Positions 1 to 11,333 of a stretch of DNA of 64,000 bases are shown here, piece after piece. The position numbers and the translations under genes are program-made. The stretch lies in assembly GCA_015179125.1 (NCBI GenBank), contig WHVA01000018.1, positions 310,001 to 374,000 of the forward strand, written 5' to 3'. Position 1 is the first letter of the stretch, and each line of letters starts with the position of its first letter. The notes below the pieces were generated by a model. The model did not search any database. It was not told the DNA's origin and worked only from the letters and a program-made list of their open reading frames with translations. The stretch comes from Gautieria morchelliformis (lineage: Eukaryota > Basidiomycota > Agaricomycetes > Gomphales > Gomphaceae).

Positions 1-1058
1 TTTATTTGGTAAAAATATGTTTATTTACGAAGGTGTCGTCGTCGGCGTCGGCGTCGACGACAAGCACGGATGCTTTGGAGGTGACGCCGAGATCGAGTGG
101 CTGTGATCGAGGCCGGATGACGCCCGCACAGGAGGTGACATGGACCCATGGCTGACAAGCGTCCACACATGACGATGACAGGAGACCACAAGTCCCTGAG
201 CAGAGTGGAAAGCGGTGGAATAATCCACGGCATAGGTCAACCACCACGAAAATGTCAATTTAGGCCCCGACCACACATGTGTGGTCGGAGCCTAGCTGGA
301 GTTCAAATCTGTGCTATACAGGTGTGGTCGAGTGTGAACACCCAGCTGACTCAGCAGCTGACCAGTCCAGACCATCGGCTGCCCCAGTTATTCGGTGGAA
401 ATACAAAACTCCTCATCATTCCATTGAGCATCGCCTCGTCCTCCCTTGTCGGGTGCCAGTCTGGCACTACTTTAGATATAGCAATACAAACTCTTGAATT
501 ACAGTAAGTAATAGATTCCTTGGATCGACGTTGCTCAAGTCCGCTCATTCCTCTTGTCAAAGGAGGAACCTGAGTCCTATGGCCTCTAGTCCGATGTTCC
601 CTTTGCGGGATGGCAGAGGAGCCAGTAGGCCCGAGGTTGTATCTCATAGTATTCCCGCAAATTCCAGAAGGGGGCTCTGACGAGAGTTGCTCCTTACACA
701 ACTGTCTAGCAGTCCAGGACTCGAAATTATTGCGTTGAGTATGGCAAATAGGGCACCGGTAACATCCCTTTTCTTGATTCTGCGATGTGCTGGAGGCTCT
801 GGGATGGCTACCTAACTTTGGGTCAGGTCTTACACCATTTACGTCAGTTTTCGCGAATGGTTGGTTTGTATCTCTATACCCCCGAAGACTCTGAAGACTG
901 CTACTATACTACAGGGAGAGGTGAAAGCTCTGTTTGCCATCATCCGTGTATCTATGGGATGTTATTATAGACGCAACTATTTCATTTCAAGTTATCTATG
1001 TACAAAAGAAACTAATAAAAGAAAACAAAGAAAAAGATCAAAAGAGACAGAAACGACA
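1..1058. other. No recognisable gene
   Basis: I find no protein family, RNA gene or repeat here that I can name. The open frames (for example 351-701 minus) are unremarkable and lack recognisable motifs. The segment ends at the poly(A) side of LINE-A, so it is probably the flanking DNA into which that element inserted. Confidence 0.4.
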
Positions 1059-1283
1059 CTTTTTTTTATTTTTTTTTATATACAATTTTATGTCTTTTGG
1101 GGCAAGGCCCTATGTAAGACAAATTTTCTACAAAGCCCCGGTCTACAGGATTGCTCTTTCTGCCCTTTCTGCCTCTATCTCCGCTTGTGCTCTGCGGGCG
1201 AAGCCCTGAGCTTGTCCATGCCTTTGGTTGGCGAGGTTTTCTAATTCATCGCGCCCCTCCCTGCCTGCCCCCAGTTCTACCTT

Positions 1284-2296
1284 CTACCTCCTGCCCTCCT
1301 CCCGTTGCAGTGGCATCGTCAGCTCTCCATGCGTTTTAGCGAATCTCTTGGTGGCTTGAATGTACCTGAACAAGTGTTTCATCGCCTTCGGCCTTCCCAG
1401 TAGAGTTTCTGCCATCGTGGCTCCTCTCCGCAGCTGCTTCCGTAACTCCTGTCTGTGCTTGTCATACGCCGGACATCTGAAGAGGTAGTGGTATACTGTT
1501 TCCTCCACTTTCTCGCAGGCTGGGCACAGCGGTGAGTCTGCCTTCCCTATTTTATGTAGGTGCTCATTGAGCGCCGCGTGTCCGGTCCTGAGTTGCACTA
1601 GAATGCTAGCGTGTCTTCTTGGTAGTTCTTGGCTGAGTCTGGTGTATGCTGTGGAGGGGATGGATTGGTCAATCTTGTGCGCTATGCGTGCTCGCAGGGA
1701 CCTATCGAACATTGCTTTTGCCTCCTGCCGTATGCTTTTTTGGAAGCGCTGTAGCTCGGCCGCTTTGCTCCTGGGCAGGATCCCTCTGCATTCAATTGGC
1801 ACGAATCTCTCCTCACTTGACTCTCCTCTTGCCGCTCTCTTGGCCTCCTCATCCGCTCTCTCGTTTCCCTCTACCCCTTCGTGCCCCAGCACCCACCTCA
1901 CTAACACTTTCACCCCGGGCTGCTGCTCTGTGACGCCTTGGATCTGCCTGTGTAGCGCATTTATCAGGAACTGCGCCGATATCGCCTTCTCCCTTCTGGT
2001 GGTTTGAATGGCCGCTTGATTGTCTGCCGCTATAACATACCTCCTTGCCCTCTCGGTGTTCAGCAGTTTGGCTCCCATGGCTGCCCCAACTAGCTCTGCT
2101 TCGAATACCGTGTGTTCATGCTCCTCCCCTAAGTACAGTCTCACCACCTGTTTCTCCACCCCCCCCCCCCCCTGTATAGTACTGCTGCCGCCCCTACCCC
2201 TCCCTCTATGCACGACCCATCTGTGTAGACTACGACATCTGCGGGATCTGTCCAGAGCTCATCAATTGCTTGCTGCTTGTCTTTGGGTATACGTAT
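1284..2296 (-). pseudogene. LINE-A RNase H domain and C-terminal Cys/His motif
   Basis: This is the 3' end of LINE-A ORF2. Just upstream in frame is a YTDGSC motif (first RNase H Asp); then come FEAE (Glu), AADNQAA (Asp) and NERADEEAK (last Asp), so all four catalytic acids of an RNase HI fold are visible. It ends with a CPACEKVEETVYHYLFRC-type Cys/His motif that these LINEs share. A stop (TAG, 2297-2299) separates it from the RT. LINE-B has Gln at that position, so this looks like CAG to TAG. A G-run at about 2160-2172 shifts the frame inside the domain. It would remove RNA from the RNA-DNA hybrid during retrotransposition but is now broken. Confidence 0.8.
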
Positions 2297-4767
2297 CTAG
2301 AACGATGGCACCCATTTCGGCCCGTGCACAACGGTTTGGATCTTTTCCATTGCTTCTGGTCGTAGTTCGAATGCATGGAAGATCTCATGTAATGGCGACC
2401 TATGCCTCCGTACGTATCTCGCTGCTGCCTTGCGGGCCTTAGGCGCTAATGGGTGTGTTGACGGCAAGCAAGCTATCCTCGTCGTCGCTCGATGGATGAT
2501 CTTCGCGACTAGCAGTGGGAATGGGTGGAGATTGGCGTGGGCGTCGAGTATGTCGTTCACCGTTGTGGTCATTGCTCCTGTTATGGATATCGCTGCCTGT
2601 CTCTGCACCCTCGCAAGTTTGTTTATGTTTCCTTTTGTCCCTTTGCTGTGCTTTGTGCCTGGGATGAGGAAGACATCAGCGGCGTACAGCATCCTTGGGA
2701 TCGCTACAGCTAGGTAAAATCTTCTCATGTACTTAGCTGTCGTCCCCTTCGTTGGCTTTGCAAGTCTCTTGTACTGTGCAATGTACATGTCCCCCTTCTT
2801 CAACGCGAAGTTGGTGTGGTCCTTGAACCGCAGTTCCTGGTCAATTATCACACCTAGGAACTTATGGGCGGCTACGGGCTCTATGACCTGTCGACCTATC
2901 GTTATGGACAGTCTGGTTATCGGCCTGCTCTTGTTAGGCTTTCCCGGATCCCGCTCACGTCTCCTGGTGAGCCCCATGAGCCCGAACTTGTCCACCGCGA
3001 AAGTGCACTGGTGTCGCTCTGCCCAGTCGCTGGCTCCGTCCCTTCTGCACATGGTGCTGTTCAACATGTTGAACGCCTCCTGTAGGTCTCTTCCTTCTGC
3101 CATCAGCGTAGTGTCATCGACGAAATCTACACAATCTTCCCCATTCTTCCGGTTGATCGTTTCGATTAGATCTGCGTTATAGAACTGATACGCTATCGCG
3201 GAGACTGGACACCCTTGGTCCATTCCCCGGCTGACCACTCTGGCTGGGGCGTCGAAATCGTCGAAACTTACAGTGGTCACTCTGTTTTCCACCCTTCTCC
3301 GTATCCATTCGGTATACGCCTGTGGTATTCCCCTGCAACGCATGTTGTGAGTCAGTCGATCCAACATGATTCTGGGGAAAGCCCCCTTGATGTCCAGGAA
3401 TAACAGTCCTAACACTCTTCCCTTTCTCCAGGCATCCTTGGCTGTTGCCACTGACAGAATGATAAGTTTCGAATAGATTGAGGATGCGGCCTTTGACTCG
3501 AGGCCGAGTTCGATATAGATCGCAAGAGATGAATAAAGCTCGAAGTTCGACTAATAACTCATAGTCAAACAAAGTATCAAGAAAGGTTCGTGTTCTTCGA
3601 TTCTTCGGTCATACACTGCGTACTACTTATAGCTACTCGGATAGGGGTCTCGGTACATGGGGATGAGCGACGGGGATAGTGGAACTGTGCATATGGTAGG
3701 TGCGTACATACCGCTGCTACTGTACATCCGTGCTGCGGATCGCTTACTCGGTCTAGCCTAGATGTGAGGCGGGATAGAGTGTCCTAGTGTGGCGGCTCGA
3801 GGGATGAGGCGGGATGGTAGGGGTGACTGGATAGGAACAATGTGTACGGCTCGAATGTAATGGAGAATATACGTCGTGCGCCCTGATCGTGATGTGGAAT
3901 AGACTCGATCCACCCTGGTACTCGGCTCGTCAGTTACACTCGTGTCTCGGCTCGACTCGTGATACGGATCTTGGATATAGGCTCGGCTCGGACTCGCTAA
4001 TGGACTCGGTGACTCATGTAGGCGCATGCGTGCGTTCTGGTACTCGGAATGGACTTGGATGGGTGCGCATGTGCGCCTTGGCTCGGATAGGGCTTGGATA
4101 TGGACGGTGAGTAGAGAGAGATAAATTACAACAGCCACGGTGTAGTAGATAGTGTCGGTGGTGGTGCGTCCCGGTCTACATCCGAAGTGGTTCTTGGGCA
4201 GTAGGTGATACCTCTCTGTCATTTTGACTATGTCCTCCGCTACACAGGCTGATAGGACTTTGCCTATCGTGTCTAGTAGAGCTATGGGCCTGTACGACCC
4301 TGGCAGCGTGTAGTCGCTCTTCCCTGGCTTGCGGAGCACTCGAGTGGTGGAGTCTCTCCATTCCTCCGGGTAGGTGTCGAGTTCGAATGTAGTGCGGTAC
4401 AGTGGACCTATGTAGGGTAGGAGCGTGTGAATACACTGTTTTATCAATATGTTATGGATACCGTTCGTTCCGGGGGCCTTGAAAGGGTTGAGTCTGTCTA
4501 CCGCTCTCCTGATTTGTTCGTCTGTGATTGGAGCGTAGTCGAAGGCCGGTTGGGGGTATCGGTAGTCCTCCTGTACTGCCTCAGTGTCTGCTCTCTCCTC
4601 TGGGAAGAACGTGTTGAAAAGCATGTCCGCTTTCTGCTCGTTGGTTTCTGCTACCCACTTGGACCCGTCGTCCCTTTTTGCCGTTAGGGTTGGTATACGC
4701 GTCCGTGCTCCGTCAGTTGGGTCTGCTGAGGCGTACTTGTGGGCCGTCCAGACTGTCTTTTGGTCGA
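2297..4767 (-). pseudogene. LINE-A reverse transcriptase, second copy (interrupted by solo LTR)
   Basis: Reading from 4767 downwards, the protein starts at the DQKTVWTAHKYASADP block and runs through the RT fingers and palm: RPIALLDTIGKVLSAC, the RPGRTTTD block, LLFLDIKGAFPRI (motif A) and GCPVSAIAYQFYNADL. The catalytic FVDDTT is intact in this copy. The frame is cut at 3452-4133 by a solo LTR; ignoring it, YTVA continues into TAKDAW with no shift. The frame ends at TAG 2297-2299. The N-terminal part repeats sequence already present at about 5990-7150, so the RT core is duplicated within LINE-A. Confidence 0.8.
3452..4133. mobile_element. Solo LTR 1 (682 bp, TSD GCCAC)
   Basis: The insert begins TGACAGAATG and ends TTACAACA, the TG...CA ends expected of an LTR. 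It is flanked by exact 5-bp duplications GCCAC at 3447-3451 and 4134-4138. The other LINE-A copy (near 6520) has the uninterrupted sequence, and the RT frame is continuous across the site. Orientation cannot be fixed because no internal region remains. Family not recognised. Confidence 0.88.
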
Positions 4768-5985
4768 ATGTCCAAGGCTTCTCGGGAACGGGAAGTTGTT
4801 TGAGGAGACCATAGGGTTTGTGACGTTGCGGCTTGCTTCGCATACAAGTGGTGCACGTCTTGCAATACTCCTTGACAAAGCATCTAATCCCTGGCCAAGT
4901 GTAGTCTCGTCGGATCAGCTCCAAGGTCTTGTTGACCCCGAAGTGTCCCAAGAGAATGTGGTTGTGCTTGTATTGCAGAATGCAAAGTCGAAGGTCTTGG
5001 GCCGCTGGAACATAGGTTCGGTTGTCAAGCTTGAGAAAGCCCTCGGGGTCTGTGGTCCACCTCAGATCATTAACCAAGCGGAGGTGCGACTTGGCTATGG
5101 GGTCCGAGGGGAGGTTCGCTAGTATGTCAGCTCGGATCTGCTCGGTATCAAGCATTGAAGCGGCTTGGAGTACGATGGGAGCGAGGTTAGTAGCTCTAAG
5201 GGACGATGCCAGCTGGTGTTGGGTAAACACTGGCCGTAGGTTCTGTGGGTTTATGGTGGCATAGTCGCTATTCCCCTCTTTAAGGTAGACGTCCCATCGT
5301 CTAGTGAGGGAGTCAGGCTTCGTTCCGAGGCGACCAGGTCAGAAACGTATGGCGAGGTTGAATTGGGACAGGTATTCTGACCACCGAGCTTGTCGACGGG
5401 TCAGGAGCTTCGTTGTTGAAAAGTATTCAAGGTTCTTGTGATCGGTGATAATGTCGACAGGGTCGCCAGAGCCCTCGAGGTAGTGTCGCCAGCGTTGAAA
5501 AGCTTCAAAAATTGCTAGGAGCTCCTTGTCGTGAACATCGTAGTTGAGCTCGGTAGAGGTGAATGTGCGGGAGTGGAAAGCGACGGGATGAAGTTCGCCT
5601 TCCAAGGTTCGCAGTGATAAGATTGCCGCTAAGGCATAATCTGAAGCATCAGTCTCTACGATTAGCGGAAGGTCAGGAATCCAGTGGGTAAGGATAGGAG
5701 AGGTAGTGAACGCCCTCTTCAGCAGGTTGAAGGCCTGCCAACAATCCTCCGAAAAGTTCCAAGGGGTACCCTTGCGGGTGAGTCGGGTGAGAGGAATGGT
5801 GATGTCAGAGTAGTTGTGAATGAAACGTCGGTAGAAGTTGGCGAAGCCGAGGAAGGATTGGATGTCGCGAACTTTGCGAGGTTCAGGCCAGTCTTGAATG
5901 ACCTTTACCTTGTTGTTCACCATAGTGAGACCCTCGGGAGAGAGTATGTAGCCGAGGAATTCAACCGAGTCGCGATGAAATTCAC
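4768..5985 (-). pseudogene. Ty3/Gypsy pol fragment (RT thumb, RNase H, integrase zinc domain) spliced into LINE-A
   Basis: On the minus strand this reads as a classical Gypsy pol segment. Visible are EFHRDSVEFLGYILSPEG, the SFLGFANFYRRFI block of the RT thumb, the RNase H segment (VETDASDYA, ITDHKNLEYF, RRQARW), and an H2C2 integrase zinc-binding domain (NHILLGHFGVNKT ... CKTCTTCMRSK). The integrase core is absent. One in-frame TGA (5339-5341) lies where RFRPG would be expected, consistent with CGA to TGA. No LTR or TSD bounds this segment. Both ends join LINE sequence in the same reading frame, near 5981-5986 and 4762-4768, so it arrived by a non-LTR route such as template switching or recombination. 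Confidence 0.85.
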
Positions 5986-7770
5986 TTATCAGCCTGCTCT
6001 TGTTAGGCTTTCCCGGATCCCACTCACGTCTCCTGGTGAGTCCCATGAGCCCGAACTTGTCCACTGAGAAAGTGCACTGGTGTCGCTCTGCCCAGTCGCT
6101 GGCTCCGTCCCTTCTGCACATGGTGCTCTTCAACTTGTCGAATGCCTCCTGTAGGTCTCTTCCTTCTGCCATCAGTGTAGTGTCATTGACGAAACCTACA
6201 CAATCCTCCCCATTCTTCCGGTTGATCGTTTCGATTAGATCTGCATTATAGAACTGATACGCTATTGCGGAGACTGGACACCCTTGGTCCATTCCTCGGC
6301 CGACCACTCTGGCTGGGGCATCGAAATCATCGAAACTTACAGTGGTCACTCTGTTTTCCACCCTTCTCCGTATCCATTCGGTATACTCCTGTGGTATTCC
6401 CCTGCAATGCATGTTGTGAGTCAGTCGATCCAACACGATGCTGGGGAAAGCCCCCTTGATGTCCAAGAATAACAGTCCTAACACTGTTCCCTTTCTCCAG
6501 GCGTCCTTGGCTGCTGCCATGGTGTAGTGGATAGCGTCGGTGGTGGTGCGTCCCGGTCTACATCCGCAGTGGTTCTCGGGCAGTAGGTGATACCTCTCTG
6601 TCATTTTGACTATGTCCTCTGCTACACAGGCTGATAGGACTTTGCCTATCATGTCTAGTAGGGCTATGGGCCTGTATGACCCTGGCAGCGTGTAGTCGCT
6701 CTTCCCTGGATTGAGGAGCACTCGAGTGGTGGAGTCTCTCCATTCTGCCGGGTAGGTGTCGAGTTCGAATGTAGCGCGGTACAGTGGACCTATGTAGGGT
6801 AGGAGCGTGTCAATACACTGTTTTATCAATATGTTAGGGATACCGTTCGCTCCGGGGGCCTTGAAAGGGTTGAGTCTGTCTACCGCTCTCCTGATTTGTT
6901 CGTCTGTGATTGGAGCGTAGTCAAAGGCCGGTTGTGGGTATCGGTAGTCCTCCTGTACTGCCTCAGTGTCTGCTCTCGCCTCTGCGAAGAATGTGTTGAA
7001 AAGCATGTCCGCTTTCTGCTCATTGTTTTCTGCTACCCACTTGGACCCGTCGTCCCTTTTTGCCGTTAGGGTTGGTATACACGTCCGTGCTCCGTCAGTT
7101 GGGTCTGCTGAGGCGTACTTGTGGGCCGTCCAGACTGTCTTTTGGTCGACTTCTTCTAGGAACGCCTCCCAACGCTCCCGTTTTGCCTTCTCTATTTTGT
7201 TTGTGTAACCACTTCTCGCTCTTCTGTATTGCTCGTGCACCCCGTCTGTGAGATCGTGTCATCTGGCGTATGCTTTCCTACCCGTTCTCCTGGTTTCCGC
7301 CCTGGTTTTGGTCAGCTCCAGAGACCACCATCGCTTCATGTACGGAGAGGACTTAGTTTTGGGTACCAGTTCCTCCACTGTTTCCACAATGACTTCTGTG
7401 AGTATCTCGAGGTTCCTTTGGAAATGCGCCTTGTTCCCTGGTGTTGGGTCGCTAATCCTGCTTTTCAGGCTGGCTTCGAGTTCCTTGTTGAACTCCTTCC
7501 AGTCGGCTTGTCTGAAGTTGGATTTGGGGGCGTATTCGATCTTCCTAAGTGTCATATCTATCATCGTGTCAATGGGGAAATGGTCGCTCTTGGCTGGTTG
7601 GTCTTCTGGCACGGTTCTGCAGCTAAGGAGTTGTTCCATCATTTCTGTGGAGATAAAGACGTTGTCAGTTTGTGTGTAATTTCCAGTGGACATGGCTCTT
7701 AGCGTTGGTATCTCTTTTGGTAAAGCCATCTGCATGTCATGGTCCGCGATCGCGTTTAGCAGCAGTTGCG
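5986..7770 (-). pseudogene. LINE-A ORF2 first copy: endonuclease C-terminus and RT N-terminal two-thirds
   Basis: Reading down from 7770: NAIADHD...MALPKEIPTLRAMSTGN, then the SDHFPID motif that closes EEP/APE-type endonucleases. The linker and RT follow, through LLFLDIKGAFPSI and GCPVSAIAYQF. The catalytic box here is FVNDTT, so the first Asp of the FVDD motif has become Asn (a G-to-A change). A TGA at 7259-7261 interrupts the frame just before HDLTDGVHEQY. At KPNKSR the sequence leaves the LINE and enters the Gypsy fragment without changing frame. Compared with LINE-B ORF2, the N-terminal half of the endonuclease is missing. Confidence 0.82.
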
Positions 7771-7869
7771 TGTCACGACCGGTTTATTTCTCCTACCGCG
7801 CTACCTCTATGTTCCCCCTCGTCACTCCCTAGCATCTTCGCCAGAGTTCGCCGCACCTACCGACCACTG
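7771..7869 (+). mobile_element. LTR fragment, TGTCATGAC family (5' ~100 bp)
   Basis: It begins TGTCACGACCGGTTTATTTC and matches, with few changes, the outer end of the LTR on the minus strand at 33323-33223. It stops abruptly after CCGACCACT. LINE-A ends exactly where it starts, so an LTR element probably inserted into the LINE endonuclease region and was later truncated. Confidence 0.65.
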
Positions 7870-8710
7870 TAGGGGAACGGCTGTTCAACCAGCCAAGGAA
7901 GGCTGCTCAACCAGCCCTAGTCTTTTCCTTTTGTCTTGACAACATGTAAAAACACATTTGAAGAATTAACAGTATCTGTATGCTGTTAATATAACTGGGG
8001 AAAGGCTTTTCAAACATTCCTCTAGTTATCTTATATTTTTCCTTATTTTTCCAAAGTCTCCATGGCTCAAACTACCATTTTCCTGTCATTACAGAGTTGT
8101 GGATCCTCTAGCACCCACAACTCTGTCCTGGGCGCTCTATTTCAAACTCCGCCGGGCACCTCGGCGCCGCATTTTCGGACTTATGGTCACCAAAGCACCC
8201 ACAAGGCCGGCAGGATGGCTCCCTCAGTATTTCCAGCTGAGTCCCAAACAGTTGCTATATGCAGCCATAGCAACTGTGCAGCCTGTTTGGCTTCACCAAA
8301 CAATGGGGATCATGGTCAGTCATGACAACAAGGCTGTACCAGGCTATGCTCAGCTATGCTAAGCAGTGCTCTTAGTAATTATGGCTACAGAGCCCTAATT
8401 GGCTCAGAACTGCTTACTCAGCTTCTGAGTGCCAAATACATGGTTATCTGGAGATACAGCCTCAATGACTCAACCAATCCAGGCACAACTTGGTGAGTCA
8501 GGAGTACATGACTCAGCCAAGCTGTGCTATGGCACATGACCCTTTTCAGTGAGTCATTCCTGACAAATCAAGCTCTGATTGGTAGGAAGCATGGTAGAGT
8601 CCCCTGGAAACAGCCAGTTTCTTCCAACCCTTTCTTCCATCTTCCACAAGCTTCTTCCCCCATTCCATTAATAGATAGAAGGTTCTACCTGCTTACTAAG
8701 CTCTTGTACA
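7870..8710. other. Non-coding stretch, possibly LTR-like promoter sequence
   Basis: No gene is recognisable. Four TGASTCA motifs (8466-8472, 8494-8500, 8509-8515, 8550-8556) cluster within 91 bp. The last 150 bp, rich in CTTCCAACC/CTTCCACAAG blocks, is similar in style to the promoter part of the candidate LTR at 34402-35881. It ends with an A at 8710, directly before the TC start of the first Helitron, as expected for A^T insertion. Confidence 0.35.
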
Positions 8711-8929
8711 TCTAAGAGTTAAACGAGCACGGTGGGTGGTTGTGGGCGCCGCTGACAAATAATGTTACGTAAAAATTAGGTCAGCGGAGTGAGCGGCGCA
8801 GCCGCGAGCCCTAGGCCCCTGGCCCAGGCCAGACCATTGACGCTGCGCAGCAGCGTCCCAGGTCACGTGACCGGTTCGCGTTCGTCGCGACCATACGCGA
8901 GGGTGGTCCATGCACGACCCTTCGCTTGG

Positions 8930-8937
8930 TATAAAGA
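8930..8937 (+). promoter_or_regulatory. TATA-box-like motif in non-autonomous Helitrons
   Basis: GGTATAAAGAGAGCGATGC occurs at the same relative place in units 1, 2 (about 11650) and 4 (about 19914), after the shared ACGACCCTTCGCTT block. Conservation in three copies reflects common descent, so promoter activity is only suggested. Confidence 0.4.
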
Positions 8938-9089
8938 GAGCGATGCTGCAGAACCGCACTCCCCACTGGTGTCTTCCTGTGTTCTGGCTGTACTGGTGGG
9001 CTTACTATTGCTTTGGCTGGGCTCTGGGTGTCTTTGTGTGTGTCTCTGGGTGTCTCTGGGCTTCTCTGGCTGTGAATTGACACCAGCTT

Positions 9090-9585
9090 CTGCTTCAATG
9101 TCCTGTATATTTTTTTGATATTTTTTCGCAAATACATATCAATAAACCTAACTTGCTAACCTTAACAATAGCCAACTTACATATCCTGTACATTTTTCGA
9201 TATTTTTTCCCAAATAGACATCAATAAATCTAACTGGCTAACCTCAGCCACCTTAACTATCCTGTAAATTTTTTTGACATTTTTTCGCAAATGGATATCA
9301 ATAACTTATACTGACTTTGCTCAAGTTGATAACAACTTCTGTTTTAATGTAGTGTGTTTTTTTTTATCTTTTTTTGAAAAATAAATATATATATCAATGA
9401 ATTATCCTGACTTTGCTAAAATTAATACCAGCTTCAGGGTAAATGTACTGTACATTTTTTGACATTTTTTCAAAAGGTAGATATCAATAAATTATCCAGG
9501 CTTTGCTAAAATTAATGACAACAGCTGCTTAAATGTGGTTTCTTTTGCTATTTTATTTATGTCTATATAAATAGATACTGATACA
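9090..9585 (+). repeat. Degenerate AT-rich ~90-bp tandem repeats in Helitron unit 1
   Basis: The pattern 'ATCCTGTACATTTTT-GATATTTTTTCGCAAATAGA-ATCAATAA-CTAACTTGCTAACC' recurs five to six times with drift. Equivalent arrays lie at about 11840-12230 (unit 2) and 20085-20660 (unit 4). They separate the GC-rich head of the unit from the minisatellite. Confidence 0.7.
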
Positions 9586-9590
9586 TGTCC

Positions 9591-11000
9591 CTGATATGTG
9601 TGAGGACATGTTACGTGTGAGGACACGCTACCTGTGGGGACACATTACATGTGAGGACATGTTTGAGGACACGCTACCTGTGGGGACACGTTACGTGCAA
9701 GGACACGCTACCTGTGAGGACACGTTACGTGTGGGGACACGCTACCTGTGGGGACACGCTACCTGTGAGGACACGTTACCTGTGAGGACACGCTACCTGT
9801 GGGGACATGCTACCTGTGAGGACACGTTACGTGTGAGGACACGCTACCTGTGAGGACACGTTACGTGCGGGGACACACTACCTGTGAGGACACGTTACGT
9901 GCGGGGACACACTACCTGTGAGGACACGTTACGTGTGGGGACACGCTACCTGTGGGGACACGTTACGTGCGGGGACACACTACCTGTGAGGACACGTTAC
10001 GTGCGGGGACACACTACCTGTGAGGACACGTTACGTGCGGGGACACACTACCTGTGAGGACACGTTACGTGCGGGGACACACTACCTGTGAGGACACGTT
10101 ACGTGTGGGGACACGCTACCTGTGGGGACACGCTACCTGTGAGGACACGTTACCTGTGAGGACACGCTACCTGTGGGGACATGCTACCTGTGAGGACACG
10201 TTACGTGTGAGGACACGCTACCTTTGAGGACACGTTACGTGCGGGGACACACTACCTGTGAGGACACGTTACGTGCGGGGACACACTACCTGTGAGGACA
10301 CGTTACGTGTGGGGAGTGGGGACACGTTATGTGTGGGGACATGCTACCTGTGAGGACACGTTACGTGTGGGGACACGCTACCTGTGAGGACACGTTACGT
10401 GTGGGGAGTGGGGACACGTTATGTGTGGGGACATGCTACCTGTGAGGACACGTTACGTGTGGGGACACGCTACCTGTGAGGACACGTTACGTGTGGGGAC
10501 ACGCTGCCTGTGAGGACACGCTACCTGTGAGGACACGCTACCTGTGCGGACACGCTACCTGTGAGGACACGTTACGTGTGAGGACACGCTACCTGTGAGG
10601 ACACGTTACGTGTGGGGACACGCTACCTGTGAGGACACGTTACCTGTGGGGACACGCTGCCTGTGAGGACACGCTACCTGTGAGGACACGCTACCTGTGC
10701 GGACACGCTACCTGTGAGGACACGTTACGTGTGAGGACACGCTACCTGTGAGGACACGTTACGTGTGGGGACACACTACCTGTGAGGACACGTTACATGT
10801 GGGGACACGCTGCCTGTGAGGACACGCTACCTGTGAGGACACGCTACCTGTGCGGACACGCTACCTGTGAGGACACGTTACGTGTGAGGACATGCTACCT
10901 GTGAGGACACGTTACGTGTGGGGACACACTACCTGTGAGGACACGTTACATGTGGGGACACGCTACCTGTGAGGACACGTTACGTGTGAGGACATGCTAT
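9591..11000 (+). repeat. 17-bp minisatellite, Helitron unit 1 (~80 copies)
   Basis: The monomer is GTGRGGACACGYTACST (17 bp), repeated without spacers for about 1.4 kb, with GTGAGG/GTGGGG and GCTACCT/GTTACGT variants that alternate and form longer duplicated blocks. 17 is not a multiple of 3 and stops occur in the frames, so the ORFs over it are not genes. The array ends at ATGCTATCCAACTGCAC, a boundary shared with units 2 and 4. Confidence 0.92.
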
Positions 11001-11132
11001 CCAACTGCACTTTGGGTCTTCCCCCATTTCTGATTTTGGTATTGTTTCTGGTTCTGTGAGAGTGTCACCGGAGGATCAGCTGGCATATCGATATAACCAC
11101 TTTGTCAAAATTCTGGATCCCCAAGATCACTA

Positions 11133-11333
11133 TTGGATCTATTTCACAATGCACAAACTTTGAAACCTTTGGATTATGACAATAGGCGCAATCTTATAAT
11201 CTCTGATGATTCAGTCAAGACTATTACCACTTTCATGTCTAGAGTCGCTGGGAGGCCCATCCCAGAGGTCGAGAGAGAGCTCTGCATGTTCAGCTGTTCC
11301 ATGGGTGCATACACGATTCATGATACTATATGA
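11133..11333 (+). other. Conserved 66-codon open frame before the 3' end of non-autonomous Helitrons
   Basis: A frame ending MSRVAGRPIPEVERELCMF...MIHDTI is present at the same place in units 1, 2 (13333-13533) and 4 (21534-21734). It has no ATG near its start (TTG in all three). The few differences are mostly amino-acid changing, so I see no sign of selection on the protein. It may be a captured host-gene fragment; I do not recognise it. Confidence 0.3.

Larger units (their letters stand above)
1059..7770 (-). mobile_element. LINE-A: Tad1-like non-LTR retrotransposon, mosaic with Gypsy and a solo LTR
   Basis: The minus strand reads endonuclease C-terminus, reverse transcriptase, a Gypsy pol segment, a second copy of the RT region and RNase H. 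It ends in a 3' UTR with a short A-rich tail at about 1059-1080, seen as T-runs on the plus strand. The 3' UTR resembles those of LINE-B (near 40300) and LINE-C (near 32080), including a shared CCCCAAAAGAC motif. The RT/RNase H plan and the Cys/His C-terminal motif fit the fungal Tad1 group; that clade name is from family knowledge and was not tested. The 5' part, covering ORF1 and most of the endonuclease, is missing: at 7770 the element abuts an LTR end. Confidence 0.85.

Noticed and set aside
5339-7240. A single functional hybrid reverse transcriptase gene
   Set aside because: Although the frame is open, the catalytic box is FVND, the endonuclease and ORF1 are incomplete, and TGA codons flank the ORF. 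I treat it as a pseudogene of interest.
9596-9853. ORFs coding for repeated RTRYLWGHATCEDTL-type peptides in the minisatellites
   Set aside because: A 17-bp unit cycles through all frames; the peptide is forced by the repeat and stops break it at irregular points.
9591-11000. CRISPR-like array of short repeats
   Set aside because: The 17-bp units are directly adjacent with no unique spacers, vary in sequence, and lie inside eukaryotic Helitrons with introns and retroelements around them.
11133-11333. Conserved 66-residue protein in the non-autonomous Helitrons
   Set aside because: No ATG at the start, mostly amino-acid-changing differences among three copies, and an in-frame TAA close upstream. 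Kept only as a low-confidence feature.
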